Assembly (NCBI RefSeq): GCF_030582395.1
Contig: NZ_CP104381.1
Location: 1,922,001-1,986,000 of the forward strand
DNA length: 64,000 nucleotides
Reading direction: 5' to 3'
DNA from: Ralstonia pickettii
GTDB taxonomy: Bacteria; Pseudomonadota; Gammaproteobacteria; Burkholderiales; Burkholderiaceae
Position 1 is the stretch's first letter. Each line of letters begins with the position of its first letter. The position numbers and the translations under genes are program-made. This document shows positions 29,496-41,475 of this stretch, piece by piece. The notes below the pieces were generated by a model. The model did not search any database, had not been told where the DNA came from, and saw only the letters and a program-made list of their open reading frames with translations.

Positions 29496-30368
29496 TCAGG
29501 CCAGCGCGTCGGCCGGTTGCTTCTGCAGGAGCGCCAGAAGCTCGGCGATCTCGCGGCGCATGTTGCGGCGGTCGACAATCATGTCGATCGCACCCTTCTG
29601 CAGCAGGAACTCGGCGCGCTGGAAGCCTTCCGGCAGCTTCTCGCGAACGGTCTGCTCAATCACGCGGGGCCCGGCAAAGCCGATCAGGGCCTTCGGTTCG
29701 GCGATCACCACGTCGCCCATGAAGGCGAAGCTGGCGGACACCCCGCCCATCGTCGGATCGGTCAGCACGCTGATGAACGGCAGCTTGGCTTCCGCCAGCT
29801 TCTGGATCATCGACGTCGTCTTGGCCATCTGCATGAGCGACAGCAGGCTTTCCTGCATGCGCGCACCGCCGGTGGCCGACACGCAGATGAACGGCACCTT
29901 TTGCTCCAGCGCCGTCTGTGCGCCGCGCGTGAAACGCTCGCCCACCACGGAGCCCATCGAGCCGCCCATGAATTCGAACTCGAAGCAGGCCACAACGACC
30001 GGCAGCGCGTGAATGGCACCGCCCATCACGACCATGGCGTCGGTTTCACCCGTGTCGTCCATCGCCGCCTTGATGCGGTCGGGATACTTCTTCGTGTCCT
30101 TGAACTTCAGGGCGTCGACGGGGACGATCTCCTGGCCCAGCTCATAGCGGCCTTCGGCATCCAGCAGTGCGTCCAGGCGGGCACGGGCGCCGATGCGCAT
30201 ATGGTGATCGCACTTCGGGCAGACGTGCAGGTTGGCCTCGACGTCGGTCCGGTACAGCACCGACTCGCAAGCCGGGCATTTGACCCACAGGCCTTCGGGA
30301 ATGCCCTTGCGCTGCGACGGGTCGGTCTGTTGGATCTTGGGCGGAAGCAGTTTGTCCAGCCAGCTCAT
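29496..30368 (-). CDS. accD: Acetyl-CoA carboxylase carboxyltransferase subunit beta
   Basis: Transfers carboxyl from biotin to acetyl-CoA for fatty-acid synthesis, with AccA. 290 residues. The zinc finger is complete: Cys31, Cys34, Cys50, Cys53 (CPAC ... CPKC). The carboxyltransferase core shows [16 protein letters not shown] and [24 protein letters not shown] lies six bases before the ATG. It sits between trpA and folC, an arrangement shared by many beta- and gammaproteobacteria. Confidence 0.97.
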   Translation of the reverse strand: MSWLDKLLPPKIQQTDPSQRKGIPEGLWVKCPACESVLYRTDVEANLHVCPKCDHHMRIGARARLDALLDAEGRYELGQEIVPVDALKFKDTKKYPDRIKAAMDDTGETDAMVVMGGAIHALPVVVACFEFEFMGGSMGSVVGERFTRGAQTALEQKVPFICVSATGGARMQESLLSLMQMAKTTSMIQKLAEAKLPFISVLTDPTMGGVSASFAFMGDVVIAEPKALIGFAGPRVIEQTVREKLPEGFQRAEFLLQKGAIDMIVDRRNMRREIAELLALLQKQPADALA

Positions 30369-30398
30369 GCGTGCTCCTTGAATGCAGTGTCGCCGAGA

Positions 30399-31196
30399 TC
30401 AGGCATCGAGCGCCTGACGAATCTCCGCGATGAAATCAGTCAAGTATTGTACCGCTTGTTCGCGAGGTGCCTCCTCAAGCAGTTGCACAATGCGGGATCC
30501 GATGACCACCGCATCCGCAACACCGCCGATGGCACGTGCAGTTGCCGCATCACGGATGCCGAAACCGACGCCCACCGGCAGCCGCGCGTGCTGGCGGATC
30601 TGCGGGATGCGCTCAGCCACCGCGTCCAGGTCGATGGTGGCCGCGCCCGTCACGCCCTTGAGCGAGACGTAATAGATGTAGCCGCTCGCCACGCGTGCAA
30701 TCTGCGCGATGCGTGCTTCCGTGGAGGTGGGCGCCAGCAGGAAGATCGGATCGATGCCGGCGGCGCGCATGGTCTTGGCAAAGGCCTCGCACTCTTCCGG
30801 CGGATAGTCGACCACAAGCACGCCGTCGACGCCCGCTTCGGATGCAGCCTTGGCAAAGGCTTCAACGCCCATGCGCTCGATCGGATTGGCGTAACCCATG
30901 AGCACCACCGGGGTGGTCGAATTGGTGGTGCGAAATGCCCGCACATACTCCAGCACCGTGCGCAGACCGACCTTCTTTGCCAATGCGCGCTCCGAAGCAC
31001 GCTGGATAACGGGGCCGTCCGCCATCGGGTCGGAAAACGGCACGCCCAGTTCGATGACGTTGGAGCCGCCCTTGACCAGCGCGTGCATCAGGTCGACCGT
31101 CATTTCGGGGTACGGGTCGCCCGCCGTGATGAACGGAATCAGGCCCTTGCGGCCCTGTGCGGACAATTGTGAGAACGTTTGAGCGATGCGGGACAT
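30399..31196 (-). CDS. trpA: Tryptophan synthase alpha chain
   Basis: Cleaves indole-3-glycerol phosphate to indole, which passes to TrpB. 265 residues, TIM barrel. Catalytic Glu and Asp lie in [20 protein letters not shown]; the phosphate-binding region [15 protein letters not shown] is present. It is separated from trpB by the DNA methyltransferase gene, with 14 bp between methyltransferase and trpA, so all three are probably on one transcript. Confidence 0.97.
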   Translation of the reverse strand: MSRIAQTFSQLSAQGRKGLIPFITAGDPYPEMTVDLMHALVKGGSNVIELGVPFSDPMADGPVIQRASERALAKKVGLRTVLEYVRAFRTTNSTTPVVLMGYANPIERMGVEAFAKAASEAGVDGVLVVDYPPEECEAFAKTMRAAGIDPIFLLAPTSTEARIAQIARVASGYIYYVSLKGVTGAATIDLDAVAERIPQIRQHARLPVGVGFGIRDAATARAIGGVADAVVIGSRIVQLLEEAPREQAVQYLTDFIAEIRQALDA

Positions 31197-31210
31197 AGGG
31201 GGATCAGGTT

Positions 31211-32032
31211 TCAGGCGACCTTGATGGTCTCAGGCGCCTGCGATTCAGTCGGTTGGGCGTTGGCGGCCGCGGCGGCATGTACGGCGGCCACGCGCTCGCG
31301 TGCCACGCGGCAGTAGTCGGCGTTGATCTCGAAGCCGGCGAAACGGCGGCCCAGCCTTGCACACGCCGCTGCCGTGGTGCCGCTGCCCAGAAACGGGTCC
31401 AGCACCAGGCCGCCCGGCGGGCAGCTTGCCAGGATCATGCGCTCCACCAGCTCCAGCGGCTTTTGCGTCGGGTGCTCGGCGCGCTCCGGGTCTTGCCGGT
31501 GCAGGCGCGACACGCTCCACACGTCCTTCGGGTTGTAGCCGACTTCCAGCCACTTCTTGCCCTCGAAACGCTTGCGGCTGCGCGCTTTCTTCGTTTCGGC
31601 GTCGTACGGAATGCGCACGGCGTCGACATCGAAGTAGTAATCGCGTGAAGCGGCAAAAAAGCCGATGTTGTCGTGCACCGACGAGAACTTGCGCGTACTG
31701 CCGCCCATACTCGGCACGCGGCGGTCCCAGATGATCTCGTTGACCATCGTGAGGCGCTGCTTGAGCATGACGAACAGTTCCGGCGCGTATTGCCACGTGC
31801 AGAACAGGTAGAGCGATCCGTTGCGCGCCAGCTTCGGCCGCACTGCATCGATCCAGCGTTCGGACCAGGCGAGGTAGGCATCGCCCGACAGCTTGTCGGA
31901 ATCGTTGCCGTAATCCTTGCCCAGCCCGTACGGCGGATCGGCGATGACGAGGTCCACGCTGCCGTCGGCCAGATGCCCGACCCCGGTAATGCAGTCCTCG
32001 TTGAAGATGCCGTCGATGGCGCGCTCGGTCAT
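31211..32032 (-). CDS. DNA methyltransferase (N6-adenine/N4-cytosine, beta class) inside the trp operon
   Basis: 273 residues. Catalytic motif DPPY at residues 32-35 comes first; the SAM-binding motif ([20 protein letters not shown]) is near the C-terminus, so the order DPPY-target region-FxGxG is that of beta-class enzymes. Start ATG 32032 avoids overlap with trpB, whose stop is 16 bp upstream. No restriction endonuclease gene is adjacent, so it is an orphan, possibly regulatory, methyltransferase. From memory, Ralstonia relatives at this locus have been linked to methylation of GTWWAC; that should be confirmed. trpA follows by 14 bp. Confidence 0.9.
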   Translation of the reverse strand: MTERAIDGIFNEDCITGVGHLADGSVDLVIADPPYGLGKDYGNDSDKLSGDAYLAWSERWIDAVRPKLARNGSLYLFCTWQYAPELFVMLKQRLTMVNEIIWDRRVPSMGGSTRKFSSVHDNIGFFAASRDYYFDVDAVRIPYDAETKKARSRKRFEGKKWLEVGYNPKDVWSVSRLHRQDPERAEHPTQKPLELVERMILASCPPGGLVLDPFLGSGTTAAACARLGRRFAGFEINADYCRVARERVAAVHAAAAANAQPTESQAPETIKVA

Positions 32033-32048
32033 GCGTGTGCCAGTGCCG

Positions 32049-33242
32049 TTAGAGTTGGATGCCGGAGACTTCTGCGACGGTATGCATGTCCTTGTCACCA
32101 CGGCCTGACAGGTTCACGAGCAGGATCTTGTCCTTGGGCAGGGTCGGCGCCAGCTTGCACGCATACGCCAGCGCATGGCTCGATTCCAGCGCCGGGATGA
32201 TGCCCTCCATGCGGCACAGGTCATGGAAGGATTGCAGCGCTTCCTTGTCGGTAATGCCGACGTATTCCGCGCGCTGTACATCCTTCAACCAGGCGTGTTC
32301 CGGACCGACGCCCGGATAATCGAGCCCGGCCGAGATCGAATGCGTCTCGATGATCTGGCCGTCTTCATCCTGCAGCAGATAGGTGCGGTTGCCGTGCAGC
32401 ACGCCCGGCGAGCCGCCCGTGAGCGACGCGGCGTGGCGGCCGGTCTCGATGCCCTCACCCGCTGCTTCCACGCCGATCAGCTTCACGTCGGCATGGTCGA
32501 TGTACGGGTAGAAGATGCCCATGGCGTTGGAGCCGCCGCCCACGCAGGCGATCACGGCGTCCGGCTGGCGCCCGGTCATCTCTGGCATCTGCACCTTGCA
32601 TTCCTCGCCGATCACGGCCTGGAAGTCACGCACCATCATCGGATACGGGTGCGGGCCCGCCACCGTGCCGATGATGTAGAACGTGTCGGCCACGTTGGTT
32701 ACCCAGTCGCGCATCGCTTCGTTCAGCGCGTCCTTGAGCGTGCGCGATCCCGATTCCACTGGTACTACGGTCGCGCCCAGCAGCTTCATGCGGTAGACGT
32801 TCGCGGCCTGGCGGCGCACGTCTTCGCTGCCCATGTAGACGACGCATTCCATGCCGTAGCGCGCGGCAATCGTGGCGGTCGCGACGCCGTGCTGGCCGGC
32901 GCCGGTTTCGGCAATCACGCGCGGCTTTCCCATGCGGCGCGCCAGCAGCGCCTGGCCGATCACGTTGTTCACCTTATGCGCGCCGGTGTGGTTCAGGTCT
33001 TCGCGCTTGAGATAGATCTGCGCGCCGCCACAGTGTTCGGTCAGACGGCGTGCGTGATAGATCGGCGACGGCCGGCCGACGAAGTGCTTCAGTTCGTATT
33101 CGTATTCCTTGATGAATTCGGGATCGTGCTGGTAGCGCGCGTAGGCGGCGCGCAACTCATCGAGCGCGTGGGACAGTGTTTCCGCAACGAAGGTACCGCC
33201 GTAAGGGCCGAAATGGCCGTGGGCGTCGGGCAGGTTGTACAT
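32049..33242 (-). CDS. trpB: Tryptophan synthase beta chain
   Basis: PLP enzyme joining indole and serine. 397 residues. The PLP lysine lies in [20 protein letters not shown] (about residue 86), and the phosphate loop [12 protein letters not shown] is intact. ATG 33242 ([16 protein letters not shown]) is preferred over an upstream start because GAGA lies near it and the homology begins here. Order trpF-trpB-methyltransferase-trpA on the minus strand. Confidence 0.97.
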   Translation of the reverse strand: MYNLPDAHGHFGPYGGTFVAETLSHALDELRAAYARYQHDPEFIKEYEYELKHFVGRPSPIYHARRLTEHCGGAQIYLKREDLNHTGAHKVNNVIGQALLARRMGKPRVIAETGAGQHGVATATIAARYGMECVVYMGSEDVRRQAANVYRMKLLGATVVPVESGSRTLKDALNEAMRDWVTNVADTFYIIGTVAGPHPYPMMVRDFQAVIGEECKVQMPEMTGRQPDAVIACVGGGSNAMGIFYPYIDHADVKLIGVEAAGEGIETGRHAASLTGGSPGVLHGNRTYLLQDEDGQIIETHSISAGLDYPGVGPEHAWLKDVQRAEYVGITDKEALQSFHDLCRMEGIIPALESSHALAYACKLAPTLPKDKILLVNLSGRGDKDMHTVAEVSGIQL

Positions 33243-33336
33243 GGCAATCTCTCGAGGCATCCGCCAAGGTCAGGTTGGAGACCGTCGGCAGAGATATTCA
33301 GGAAGGCGTACGGCGCGAGAAACCTGCCAGATCGGC

Positions 33337-34056
33337 TCAGGCCTGAACCGATGCGTCCAGGGCTGCATCGGCCTCGCGCACCGCACGCACAAATGCGGTC
33401 ATCCGGGCGTGGTCTTTCACGCCCCGTGCAGCCTCGATCCCGCTGCTGACATCCACAGCGTATGGCCGCACGCGTTCAATCGCGCCAGCGACGTTTTGCG
33501 CGCTCAACCCACCACTCAAAACGAGCCGAGGAGCGGCGCTTGTGGTTGGCAAGGATGGCGATTGCGGGAGCCATTGCGGAGGAATGAGGGTCCAGTCAAA
33601 GACGTGGCCGCCGCCGCCATACCCCTCGACAAATGCGTCGAGCAGCAGGCCTTGGGCAGCGGCAAACCGATCCGCGAATTCTACCAAATCGGCCCCGGGC
33701 TGAACACGCAGGGCGCGCAGCCACGGCAGCCCTACCTTCCTGGCAATCTCGGCGCACAGCTCCGCCGGCTCATCACCATGAAACTGAAGCAACGTCAGCG
33801 GCACTTGGTCGAGCACGCGCGCCACGTCGTCCGCGCTGGCGTTGACAAACAGACCTGTTACGGTGACGAACGGGCCGGCACGGCGCGCCAGTTCTGCCGC
33901 CCGCTCGATGGTGACGGAACGGGGGCTGGGCGGATAGAACACCAGCCCGATCGCATCGGCGCCGAGTGCGACAGCGTGGTCGACGTCGGCCGGGTGGGTC
34001 AGGCCGCACAGCTTGATACGGGTACGGTGCAACGGCATGGTGGGAGCAGGATTCAC
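33337..34056 (-). CDS. trpF: Phosphoribosylanthranilate isomerase
   Basis: Third step of the tryptophan pathway from anthranilate. 239 residues, TIM barrel. The catalytic cysteine is in [13 protein letters not shown] and the general-acid Asp in the mid-barrel region VFDWTLIP is plausible. The GTG at 34056 overlaps the truA stop (GTGA), an arrangement of translational coupling; an ATG at 34038 is an alternative. Longer than the usual ~210 because of an insertion around [19 protein letters not shown] and [17 protein letters not shown]. Confidence 0.95.
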   Translation of the reverse strand: MNPAPTMPLHRTRIKLCGLTHPADVDHAVALGADAIGLVFYPPSPRSVTIERAAELARRAGPFVTVTGLFVNASADDVARVLDQVPLTLLQFHGDEPAELCAEIARKVGLPWLRALRVQPGADLVEFADRFAAAQGLLLDAFVEGYGGGGHVFDWTLIPPQWLPQSPSLPTTSAAPRLVLSGGLSAQNVAGAIERVRPYAVDVSSGIEAARGVKDHARMTAFVRAVREADAALDASVQA

Positions 34057-34877
34057 GGGCCGGCGTGCTCGTCGAACACGCCGCGAAACAGGCTGGACGA
34101 TGCCGGAGACGCCGGCAACGAGAAAGCGTCAGGATAGCCGACCTCGGCCAGATACAGTCCGTCGGGCATGAACGTGGGTGCTGCGGCCACGCGGCTGCGG
34201 GCGGCCAGCACATCGCCCATCCACGACGCCGGCTGGCGGCCGCGCCCGATCGCAACCAGGCAGCCCATGATGTTGCGCACCATGTGGTGCAGGAACGCGC
34301 TGCCGCGAATGCGCACGAACACCCATTCGCCCTCGCCCCGCACCTCGACTGAATACATCGTTTTGACGGGCGACTTGGCTTGGCATTCGGCCGCGCGGAA
34401 GGACGAGAAATCGTGCTCGCCGATCAGCACCTGGGCCGCCTCGTTCATGGCTTCCACGTCAAGGGATTGGCCTGGCGGAAGCATCACGTAGCCCGCCTTG
34501 TCTTCGAGCAGCGGTGCGCGCGTCGGACCAAAGGTGAGTGCGTAGTAATACGTGCGGCGGTGCGCGGAGAAGCGCGCGTGGAAACCCTCCGGCATCTCCT
34601 GCGCCCATCGCACGGCCACCGTGGGGGGCAGAAAAGCGTTGGTGCCGCGCACCCACGAAAACGGCTCGCGCACGAGATCGGTATCCAGATGCACCACCTG
34701 GCCCAGCGCATGCACACCGGCATCGGTGCGGCCAGCCACCGTGGTCGGCAGCGCCACGCCGGCAAATTGCCGCAGCGCCGACTCCAGCGCGTCTTGCACG
34801 GTATTGCCGTGCGGCTGCGATTGCCAACCCGAAAACGCGGCACCGTCGTACTGGATGCCAAGCGCGATGCGCGTCAT
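34053..34877 (-). CDS. truA: tRNA pseudouridine(38-40) synthase
   Basis: Modifies U38-U40 in the tRNA anticodon stem. 274 residues. Catalytic Asp in [20 protein letters not shown], and the family segments [20 protein letters not shown] and [20 protein letters not shown] are intact. GGAT lies about nine bases ahead of the ATG. It overlaps trpF by 4 bp. A terminator lies between it and fimV, so it probably has its own promoter. Confidence 0.95.
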   Translation of the reverse strand: MTRIALGIQYDGAAFSGWQSQPHGNTVQDALESALRQFAGVALPTTVAGRTDAGVHALGQVVHLDTDLVREPFSWVRGTNAFLPPTVAVRWAQEMPEGFHARFSAHRRTYYYALTFGPTRAPLLEDKAGYVMLPPGQSLDVEAMNEAAQVLIGEHDFSSFRAAECQAKSPVKTMYSVEVRGEGEWVFVRIRGSAFLHHMVRNIMGCLVAIGRGRQPASWMGDVLAARSRVAAAPTFMPDGLYLAEVGYPDAFSLPASPASSSLFRGVFDEHAGP

Positions 34878-34902
34878 GCCGTGTGAATCCTCGTGCGGAA
34901 AG

Positions 34903-34934
34903 AAAAACGCCGGCAGGATACCACCCTGCCGGCG
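34903..34934 (-). terminator. Terminator between fimV and truA
   Basis: CGCCGGCAGG (34908-34917) pairs with CCTGCCGGCG (34925-34934); the A-run at 34903-34907 gives a T-tail on the minus strand. Confidence 0.85.
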
Positions 34935-34960
34935 CTGTCGATGGCGTAAGACGCTTGGCG

Positions 34961-37873
34961 TCAGCCGATCTGGCGCATCAAGGCTTGCGCCTCGGCGTGG
35001 AACGACGGATCGCCCAGGTCCAGCACTTCCTGCAGCAGTTCGCGGGCACCTTCCTTGTCGCCAATCTCGATGTAAGCCTTGGCCAGATCGAACTTGATCT
35101 GCAGATCGCGCACACCATCGGCGCCATGCTCGCCCGACAGCGTGTGCGGCAGGTTGGTGTCCAGACGGATGGCCGATTGCGGTTCGTCGTTGGCGACTTC
35201 AGCGTGCTCTGCGTGATGCGGCTGGGATTCGAAATGCATCGGGGCCTGCGACAGGTCGGTCGGCTGAGCCCAGCTCGGCAGGCTTTCCTCCGCGGCACCC
35301 GAGGGTGCAGGAGCAGCCGTTTCTGCGGCGGGCGGCGTCGGGTTCAGGTCCAACGACAGGTCCGACAGATCCATATGCAGCGGCGGCGCGGCGACGGGCT
35401 GATAAGGCTCGCCAGCGTGTGCGTTGAATTGCGGCAGATCGGCCTGGGGTTCGGCATGCACCTTGAAGATGTCCGAAGCCTCTTCTGGCGCGGTGATCGG
35501 CTCGCCCGCTGCCGGCGCCGGGAACGACTCCAGCGGCAGATCGAAATCGGCCAGTTGCGGTGCCTTGGTCGACGGCGCGGACGGATCCAGATCGGGAGAC
35601 AGCGTGGTCCAGTCGTCACCGCGACGCGTAGTCTGCCCCGTCACGGTGGGGCTGAAGCCTTCGGCGGCCACTGCGGCGCCCACACCTGCCAGGGCGGCGG
35701 CGCCTGCAACTGCGGCACCTGCGTGGCTGGGCTCTGCATGCGCTTCGGCACCCGGATGGCTTCCGTCACCCTGCACCGTCAGATACAGCGGGTTGGCCGG
35801 ATCGAACTTGCGGCCCATCGCGGCAGCCTCTGCCCATTCCGGCGAGGCCGCGCCAACTTGCGCCAGCATCTCTTCAGCAATGGTCTGGAAGCCGTGGGCA
35901 TCCTGACGATTGGCGTAAATTTCCATCAACTTCAGGCGAATGGCTTGGCGCTCCGGATGCTGCTCCAGTGCCTCGCGCAGGATTTCTTCGGCTTGCACAT
36001 CGCGGCCGTAGGCGATGTAGACATCGGCCTCAGCAATCGGGTCGACTTCATTGCTCTCGTTGCCGCCGCCAATACGGAAATCCGCACCGAACACGCTGTG
36101 CTGCGAGGTGTCGACACTTTGGCCGCCGGCCGCGCCAAACAGCGAGTTGGCACCCGCCATGACGGTGCTTTCCTGCGACAGCAGGCTGTCCTGGAAGCCA
36201 TGTGCCTGCTCGGGCTTCTGCTGGCGACGGCGATACACCACCAGACCACCCAGCAAGGCCACCACCAAGCCGCCCAAGCCCAAGGCCATCGGGTTGCCCA
36301 GCAGCGTCGAGAAGAACGATTCCTCTTGGATCGGAGGCGGCGGGGCCACAACCACCGGCGCCTTCTTCGGCGCGGCAGCGGGAGCCGATGCCGCAGCCAC
36401 CGGTGCGCTGGCAGCCGCTTGCGATGCCGAGGCTGCAGCCACGGGCGCCGATGCGGCCTCCGGTGCCGAAGCCGCCGCAGCAGCCGTCGCAGACGAAGCC
36501 GGAGCAGCCGCGGCAGTTTCCGCCGACGCAGCGGCAGCCGGGGCCGGGGCAGCCGTAGACGCTGCTACGGGCGCAGGCGCATTGGCCGCCGCAACGGCCG
36601 GAGCCGCGGTCGACGGTGCAGCACCAGCGGCCGGCTTGGCAGCGCTGGCGGCCTTGGCCAGTTCAGCGTTCTTCAATTCAACCAGGCGTTGCATGTCGGA
36701 GAGGTTTTTCTCCAACTGCGCGACGCGCGATTCCATTTCCTTGAGCGCGCGCTCCTTGGCAACGAGCTCCTCGTCACGGGCGGCTGACGCGCCAGCCTTG
36801 CCGGCACGGTCCGCCTTGGACAGGCGCAGCTCGTCGCGGCCGCTTGCGGCCGGGGTAGCCTGATCCTGCACGCGGGCCGACACGCTGCCGCTTTGCTGGC
36901 GAGCGGAGTCCGTATCCGTCGCTGCGTTGGCTTCAGCCGCCGTTGCGAGGCGGTTGCGATAGCCGGCAAAACCGGACGTCTGCGCAATCACTTCGCGGCG
37001 CGCCTCACGCGCCGGCGTTTTCTGCGCCTCTGCCTGCGACGGCACCTTCAGCACCGAGCCGGTACGCAGCCGGTTGATGTTGCCGCCAATGAAAGCGTTG
37101 GGGTTGTTGCGATACAGCGCCAGGAGCATCTGGTCGAGCGAAACGGCGTCCTGACCTTGCGCGGCCGTCGATGCCACGTCGTACAGGCTATCGCCACGCT
37201 GCACCGTATACGAACCGCCGGGCGTAGCATCGGGCGCAGCGGCAGCAGGAGCTGCTTGCTGCGGACGTGCCGCCTGACGGGCAGCACGCGGCTGACGTGC
37301 CGGAACCGGTGCGGCGGCAGCCGGGGCCGCGGCTTGCGGTTGAGCGGCCGAGGCAGCCGGCGCCGATTCGGCGGCGCCTGGCGTCGTGGCCTGCACCACC
37401 GGCGTCGGCGCAAAATTCTGTGCGGTATTGCTGGAGCCCACCGGGTCCAGCAGGAACGTATAAGCCCGCGAAACGTGGCCGCTTGCCCAGTTCAAGTCGA
37501 CCAGAACATCAACGAACGGCTCTGCGACGGGCTGTGTCGAGCGCAGACGCACCACGTAATTGCCGTTCGACTGGCGTTCCAGCGAGGCACGCAGCGAGGA
37601 GACGATCGGGTTGTAGGTCAGTCCGGCACGCGAATAGGCATCCGGCGCAGCCAGCTTGGCGACCAGGTTTTGTGCCTCTTCGGGCGTCACGCCGGTCAGA
37701 TCGATTTCGGCCTGCAGCGGCTGGCCGAGGCTGGAACGCACATGCAGCGCGCCGAAACCGGCCGCTTGCGCAGCGGGCTGAATCAGCAGCAGGCTCGCCG
37801 CGGCAAACGCGACGGCCGACCAGCGAGGACTGCGATGGGACGATTCTCTCCGGCGGTATTGGCTCACCCTCAC
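34961..37873 (-). CDS. fimV: FimV/HubP-family polar protein
   Basis: 970-residue inner-membrane protein that organises type IV pili and the cell pole in relatives. Order: signal peptide (cut near QAA), the FimV N-terminal domain ([20 protein letters not shown]), a LysM domain around 225-285 ([20 protein letters not shown]), a coiled coil around 375-400, a very Ala/Pro-rich tract, one membrane helix ([20 protein letters not shown]), a long acidic cytoplasmic region with a TPR-like part, and the FimV C-terminal TPR motif ([20 protein letters not shown]). Start GTG 37873 with GGAG six bases upstream. Confidence 0.92.
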   Translation of the reverse strand: MRVSQYRRRESSHRSPRWSAVAFAAASLLLIQPAAQAAGFGALHVRSSLGQPLQAEIDLTGVTPEEAQNLVAKLAAPDAYSRAGLTYNPIVSSLRASLERQSNGNYVVRLRSTQPVAEPFVDVLVDLNWASGHVSRAYTFLLDPVGSSNTAQNFAPTPVVQATTPGAAESAPAASAAQPQAAAPAAAAPVPARQPRAARQAARPQQAAPAAAAPDATPGGSYTVQRGDSLYDVASTAAQGQDAVSLDQMLLALYRNNPNAFIGGNINRLRTGSVLKVPSQAEAQKTPAREARREVIAQTSGFAGYRNRLATAAEANAATDTDSARQQSGSVSARVQDQATPAASGRDELRLSKADRAGKAGASAARDEELVAKERALKEMESRVAQLEKNLSDMQRLVELKNAELAKAASAAKPAAGAAPSTAAPAVAAANAPAPVAASTAAPAPAAAASAETAAAAPASSATAAAAASAPEAASAPVAAASASQAAASAPVAAASAPAAAPKKAPVVVAPPPPIQEESFFSTLLGNPMALGLGGLVVALLGGLVVYRRRQQKPEQAHGFQDSLLSQESTVMAGANSLFGAAGGQSVDTSQHSVFGADFRIGGGNESNEVDPIAEADVYIAYGRDVQAEEILREALEQHPERQAIRLKLMEIYANRQDAHGFQTIAEEMLAQVGAASPEWAEAAAMGRKFDPANPLYLTVQGDGSHPGAEAHAEPSHAGAAVAGAAALAGVGAAVAAEGFSPTVTGQTTRRGDDWTTLSPDLDPSAPSTKAPQLADFDLPLESFPAPAAGEPITAPEEASDIFKVHAEPQADLPQFNAHAGEPYQPVAAPPLHMDLSDLSLDLNPTPPAAETAAPAPSGAAEESLPSWAQPTDLSQAPMHFESQPHHAEHAEVANDEPQSAIRLDTNLPHTLSGEHGADGVRDLQIKFDLAKAYIEIGDKEGARELLQEVLDLGDPSFHAEAQALMRQIG

Positions 37874-38259
37874 CTTCGACTCCGTTATCTTTTAATGTGC
37901 AAACGAACTTAACATCAACGAGTTAGCGCAGCAAGTTCACCCAAAACGTGAAATGCTGGATAAGAACCGCCGTCAATTCTTATGAAACGACACAATTGGC
38001 GAGATTCTGAAGCACCCGACGTACCCCCCGGAATGCGCGTGCTTCATCTGGCGCTAACCCTTCCCCGTGCCCCGTCCACCCCACGAATGGGCGGACGGCG
38101 TTCCGGCCGCTATTGTGTACCAACGTTACAAGCCGTGGGCATCCAGATGGCACAACGCCGCGCAGGCCGCGCGGCGTTGGTTGAAAAAGCACACTTTCTG
38201 TTGTCAGGCCGCAACGACAACGTCGGATACGCGGCCCGATAACGAAAGCAAAGCTTTGA
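37874..38259. other. Intergenic region fimV-asd
   Basis: 386 bases. Must hold the fimV promoter. Frames on both strands look like chance. Nothing else recognised. Confidence 0.6.
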
Positions 38260-39363
38260 TCACTTGTCCAGCAGGATACGGAGCGTGCGGCGCAACGGCT
38301 CAGCGGCACCCCACAGAAGCTGATCGCCGATCACGAAGGCGCTTACATACTCCGGCCCCATGTTGAGCTTGCGCACGCGACCCACACCGATTTCCAGGCC
38401 ACCCGTGATGGATGCCGGCGTCAGTTCCTTCTCGGTGATGCTGCGATCGTTCGGGACCCACTTCACCCACGGGTTGCCGGAGCGGATGATCTGCTCGATT
38501 TCGTCCAGCGGCAGGTCGCGCTTGAGCTTGAGCGTCAGGCCCAGGCTATGGCAGCGCATCGCACCAATCCGCACGCACAGGCCGTCGACCGGAATCGTCT
38601 GCGCCGTGCCCAGAATCTTGTTGACCTCGGCCTGGCCCTTCCACTCTTCCTTCGACTGACCGTTATCGAGCTGCTTGTCGATCCACGGGATCAGGCCACC
38701 CGCGAGCGGCGCCGGGAAGAATTCGGTCGGCACATCTTCGCGGATGGTCTTGGCAACCTTGCGATCGATGTCCAGGATGGCGGACGCCGGGTTGGCCAGC
38801 TCGTCAGCCACGGCGCCGTGAATTACGCCCATGCCCTTGAGCAGTTCACGCATGTGGTTCGCACCACCGCCCGAAGCTGCCTGGTAAGTCATCGAGCTGA
38901 CCCATTCGACCAGACCTTCGCGGAACAGGCCACCCACGCCCATTAGCAGGATGGAGTTGGTGCAGTTGCCGCCGATGAAGTTCTTGGTGCCAGCCGCCAC
39001 CGCGTTCTTGATGAGCGACAGGTTGACCGGGTCCAGCACGATCACGGCATCGTCTTCCATGCGCAGCGTCGAGGCGGCGTCGATCCAGTAGCCGTTCCAG
39101 CCGGCAGCGCGCAGCTTCGGGAAGACTTCGGTCGTGTAGTCACCGCCCTGGCACGTGATGATCGTGTCGCAGGCCTTCAGTGCTTCGATGTCGTTGGCGT
39201 CGGCCAGGGGCGCATCCGTCTTGGCGAATGCGGGCGCCTTGCCGCCGGCGTTGCTGGTGCTGAAAAACACGGTGTCGATGAGGTCGAAATCCTTTTCTTC
39301 CTGCATGCGTTGCATCAGCACGCTGCCGACCATCCCGCGCCAACCGACGAGACCTACCTTCAT
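38260..39363 (-). CDS. asd: Aspartate-semialdehyde dehydrogenase
   Basis: Makes aspartate semialdehyde for lysine, threonine, methionine and diaminopimelate. 367 residues. NADP loop [17 protein letters not shown] at the N-terminus, catalytic Cys in [19 protein letters not shown] (about 135), and the substrate region [23 protein letters not shown] lies upstream of the ATG. It follows leuB and a short gap and precedes fimV, the usual Burkholderiaceae order. Confidence 0.97.
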   Translation of the reverse strand: MKVGLVGWRGMVGSVLMQRMQEEKDFDLIDTVFFSTSNAGGKAPAFAKTDAPLADANDIEALKACDTIITCQGGDYTTEVFPKLRAAGWNGYWIDAASTLRMEDDAVIVLDPVNLSLIKNAVAAGTKNFIGGNCTNSILLMGVGGLFREGLVEWVSSMTYQAASGGGANHMRELLKGMGVIHGAVADELANPASAILDIDRKVAKTIREDVPTEFFPAPLAGGLIPWIDKQLDNGQSKEEWKGQAEVNKILGTAQTIPVDGLCVRIGAMRCHSLGLTLKLKRDLPLDEIEQIIRSGNPWVKWVPNDRSITEKELTPASITGGLEIGVGRVRKLNMGPEYVSAFVIGDQLLWGAAEPLRRTLRILLDK

Positions 39364-39445
39364 GATTGTGAACCTCTAGTGATTTTCCCCGCCTCGGTCG
39401 CCCGGCGTGACCGCGCGGGGAAGGCGAACGGGCACGACGGACGAT

Positions 39446-39592
39446 CTACGAGATCGTTTTTTTGGTAATGATTTTCGTGGTCGTGCGAATCTCGACAGGC
39501 GTCATGCGAGCGCGCGCGGCGGTACCCTTGGCGGCGATAGCCAGGGTGCCCAGAATGCCCAGTACGAGGACGGGGAGCGCGATCGAGATCAT
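39446..39592 (-). CDS. Possible small membrane protein between leuB and asd
   Basis: 48 residues: membrane helix (MISIALPVLVLGILGTLAIA) followed by a basic, Thr-rich tail (RMTPVEIRTTTKIITKKTIS). No Shine-Dalgarno is visible before the ATG and no homologue is known to me. The helix-plus-basic-tail layout is non-random enough to record. The rest of the 338-base gap is featureless. Confidence 0.35.
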   Translation of the reverse strand: MISIALPVLVLGILGTLAIAAKGTAARARMTPVEIRTTTKIITKKTIS

Positions 39593-39701
39593 CTGCAAAA
39601 ATATACACGATTTGGCGGGTACACAATGCACTGCAGCATGTGTCCACCGAAAAAACGACGATTGCGGCACCGGATGTGACGGCACCGCAACGCCCGTTTC
39701 G

Positions 39702-40772
39702 TTACAGTGCAGCGACCACCGCGTCGCCCATCTCCACCGTGCCGACCTGCTTGCAACCCGGCGTCAGGATGTCGCCCGTGCGATAGCCCTGGGCGAGCAC
39801 CTTCTTGACCGCGTTTTCGATGCGATCGGCCTGCTCGGCCTTGTTCAGCGAGTAGCGCAGCATCATTGCCGCCGACAGGATCGTCGCCAGCGGGTTGGCG
39901 ATCCCCTTGCCGGCGATGTCCGGCGCGGAGCCGTGCGACGGCTCATACAGGCCTTTGTTGTTCGCGTCGAGCGACGCCGAGGGCAGCATGCCGATCGAGC
40001 CCGTCAGCATGGCGGCCTCGTCCGACAGGATGTCGCCGAACATGTTGCCGGTGACGATTACGTCGAAGTTCTTCGGCGCCTTCACGAGCTGCATGGCCGC
40101 GTTGTCCACGTACATGTGCGACAGCTCGACTTCCGGATACTCCTTGTGGACGTCGGTAACGATGTCTTTCCAGAACTGGAAAGTCTCGAGGACGTTGGCC
40201 TTGTCGACGCTGCACAGCTTCTTGCCGCGCTTGGCGGCAGCCTGGAAGGCGACGTGCGCGATGCGGCGGATTTCCGGCTCGGCGTAGCGCATGGTGTCGA
40301 AACCTTCGCGCGCGCCGGCGAACAAACCGTCGGGCGCCGCGCGCACACCGCGCGGTTGGCCGAAGTAAATGTCGCCGTTCAACTCACGCACGATCAGGAT
40401 GTCCAGACCGGCGACGATTTCCGGCTTGAGGCTCGATGCGCCGGTTAACTCGGGGTAGCAGATCGCCGGACGGAAGTTGGCGAACAGTTGCAGGTGCTTG
40501 CGCAAACCCAGAATGGCCTGCTCCGGACGCAGTTCGCGCGCCAGCGTGTCGTACTTCCAGTCGCCCACGGCGCCGAACAGGATCGCATCGGCTTCCTTGG
40601 CGAGCTTGAGGGTGTCTGCCGGCAGCGGCTGGCCCTTGGCCTCGTAGCCGGCGCCGCCCACCGGGGCAAATTCCATCTCGAATGGCTCGCCCAGCACTTT
40701 GAGGACCTTCACGGCCTCGGCGACGATTTCCTTGCCAATGCCGTCACCCGGCAACACTGCAATCTTGGTCAT
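39702..40772 (-). CDS. leuB: 3-isopropylmalate dehydrogenase
   Basis: Leucine pathway step 3, NAD-dependent oxidation and decarboxylation. 356 residues. [18 protein letters not shown] at the N-terminus; the substrate arginines lie in [20 protein letters not shown] and [16 protein letters not shown]; the metal Asp residues are in [23 protein letters not shown] 40772 has AAGGA at good distance; the longer in-frame extension overlaps leuD and is not used. leuD lies 29 bp upstream. Confidence 0.97.
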   Translation of the reverse strand: MTKIAVLPGDGIGKEIVAEAVKVLKVLGEPFEMEFAPVGGAGYEAKGQPLPADTLKLAKEADAILFGAVGDWKYDTLARELRPEQAILGLRKHLQLFANFRPAICYPELTGASSLKPEIVAGLDILIVRELNGDIYFGQPRGVRAAPDGLFAGAREGFDTMRYAEPEIRRIAHVAFQAAAKRGKKLCSVDKANVLETFQFWKDIVTDVHKEYPEVELSHMYVDNAAMQLVKAPKNFDVIVTGNMFGDILSDEAAMLTGSIGMLPSASLDANNKGLYEPSHGSAPDIAGKGIANPLATILSAAMMLRYSLNKAEQADRIENAVKKVLAQGYRTGDILTPGCKQVGTVEMGDAVVAAL

Positions 40773-40801
40773 GTGGTTGTCCTTGTTGTTCTGGTGTCTG
40801 C

Positions 40802-41452
40802 TCAGCCGACGAGCTTGTGCGCGAGCCACGGCATTCTGGCCAGGCGCTGCGCTTCGTAAGCCTTGATCTGGTCGGCGTAGCGCAAGGTCAGGCCGATATC
40901 GTCGAAGCCGTTGAGCAGGCAGTATTTGCGGAACGCCGTGATGTCGAACGGATAAGCCGTCCCGCCCGGCGTGACGACGACCTGCTTGTCCAGATCGACG
41001 GTCAGCTGGTAGCCCGTAAACGCTTGCGTCTCGTTGAACAGATGGTCGACCTGCGACTCCGTCAGCACGATCGGCAGCAGGCCGTTCTTGAAGCAGTTGT
41101 TGAAGAAGATGTCGGCAAAGCTGGGCGCGATGATGGCGCGGAAGCCATATTGCTGCAGCGCCCACGGTGCGTGCTCTCGCGAGCTGCCGCAGCCGAAATT
41201 CTTGCGGGCGAGCAACACCGATGCGCCCTGGTAACGCGGCTGATTCAGCACGAAATCCGGGTTCAGCGGTCGCTTGCTGTTGTCCTGGCCAGGCTCGCCG
41301 ACGTCCTTGTAGCGCCATTCGTCGAACAGGTTTGGGCCGAAGCCGGTGCGCTTGATCGACTTGAGGAATTGCTTCGGGATGATGGCGTCAGTGTCGACGT
41401 TCTCGCGGTCGAGCGGCGCCACGAGGCCTGTGTGGATGGTGAATTGTTCCAT
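40802..41452 (-). CDS. leuD: 3-isopropylmalate dehydratase small subunit
   Basis: Partner of LeuC in isomerising 2- to 3-isopropylmalate. 216 residues. Signature [14 protein letters not shown] and the [13 protein letters not shown] loop are complete. ATG 41452 (MEQFTIHTG) is the start of homology; the longer frame extends into leuC and is rejected. leuC ends 23 bp upstream. Confidence 0.97.
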   Translation of the reverse strand: MEQFTIHTGLVAPLDRENVDTDAIIPKQFLKSIKRTGFGPNLFDEWRYKDVGEPGQDNSKRPLNPDFVLNQPRYQGASVLLARKNFGCGSSREHAPWALQQYGFRAIIAPSFADIFFNNCFKNGLLPIVLTESQVDHLFNETQAFTGYQLTVDLDKQVVVTPGGTAYPFDITAFRKYCLLNGFDDIGLTLRYADQIKAYEAQRLARMPWLAHKLVG

Positions 41453-41475
41453 GATTGCTCTCTCTATCCTGCCGC

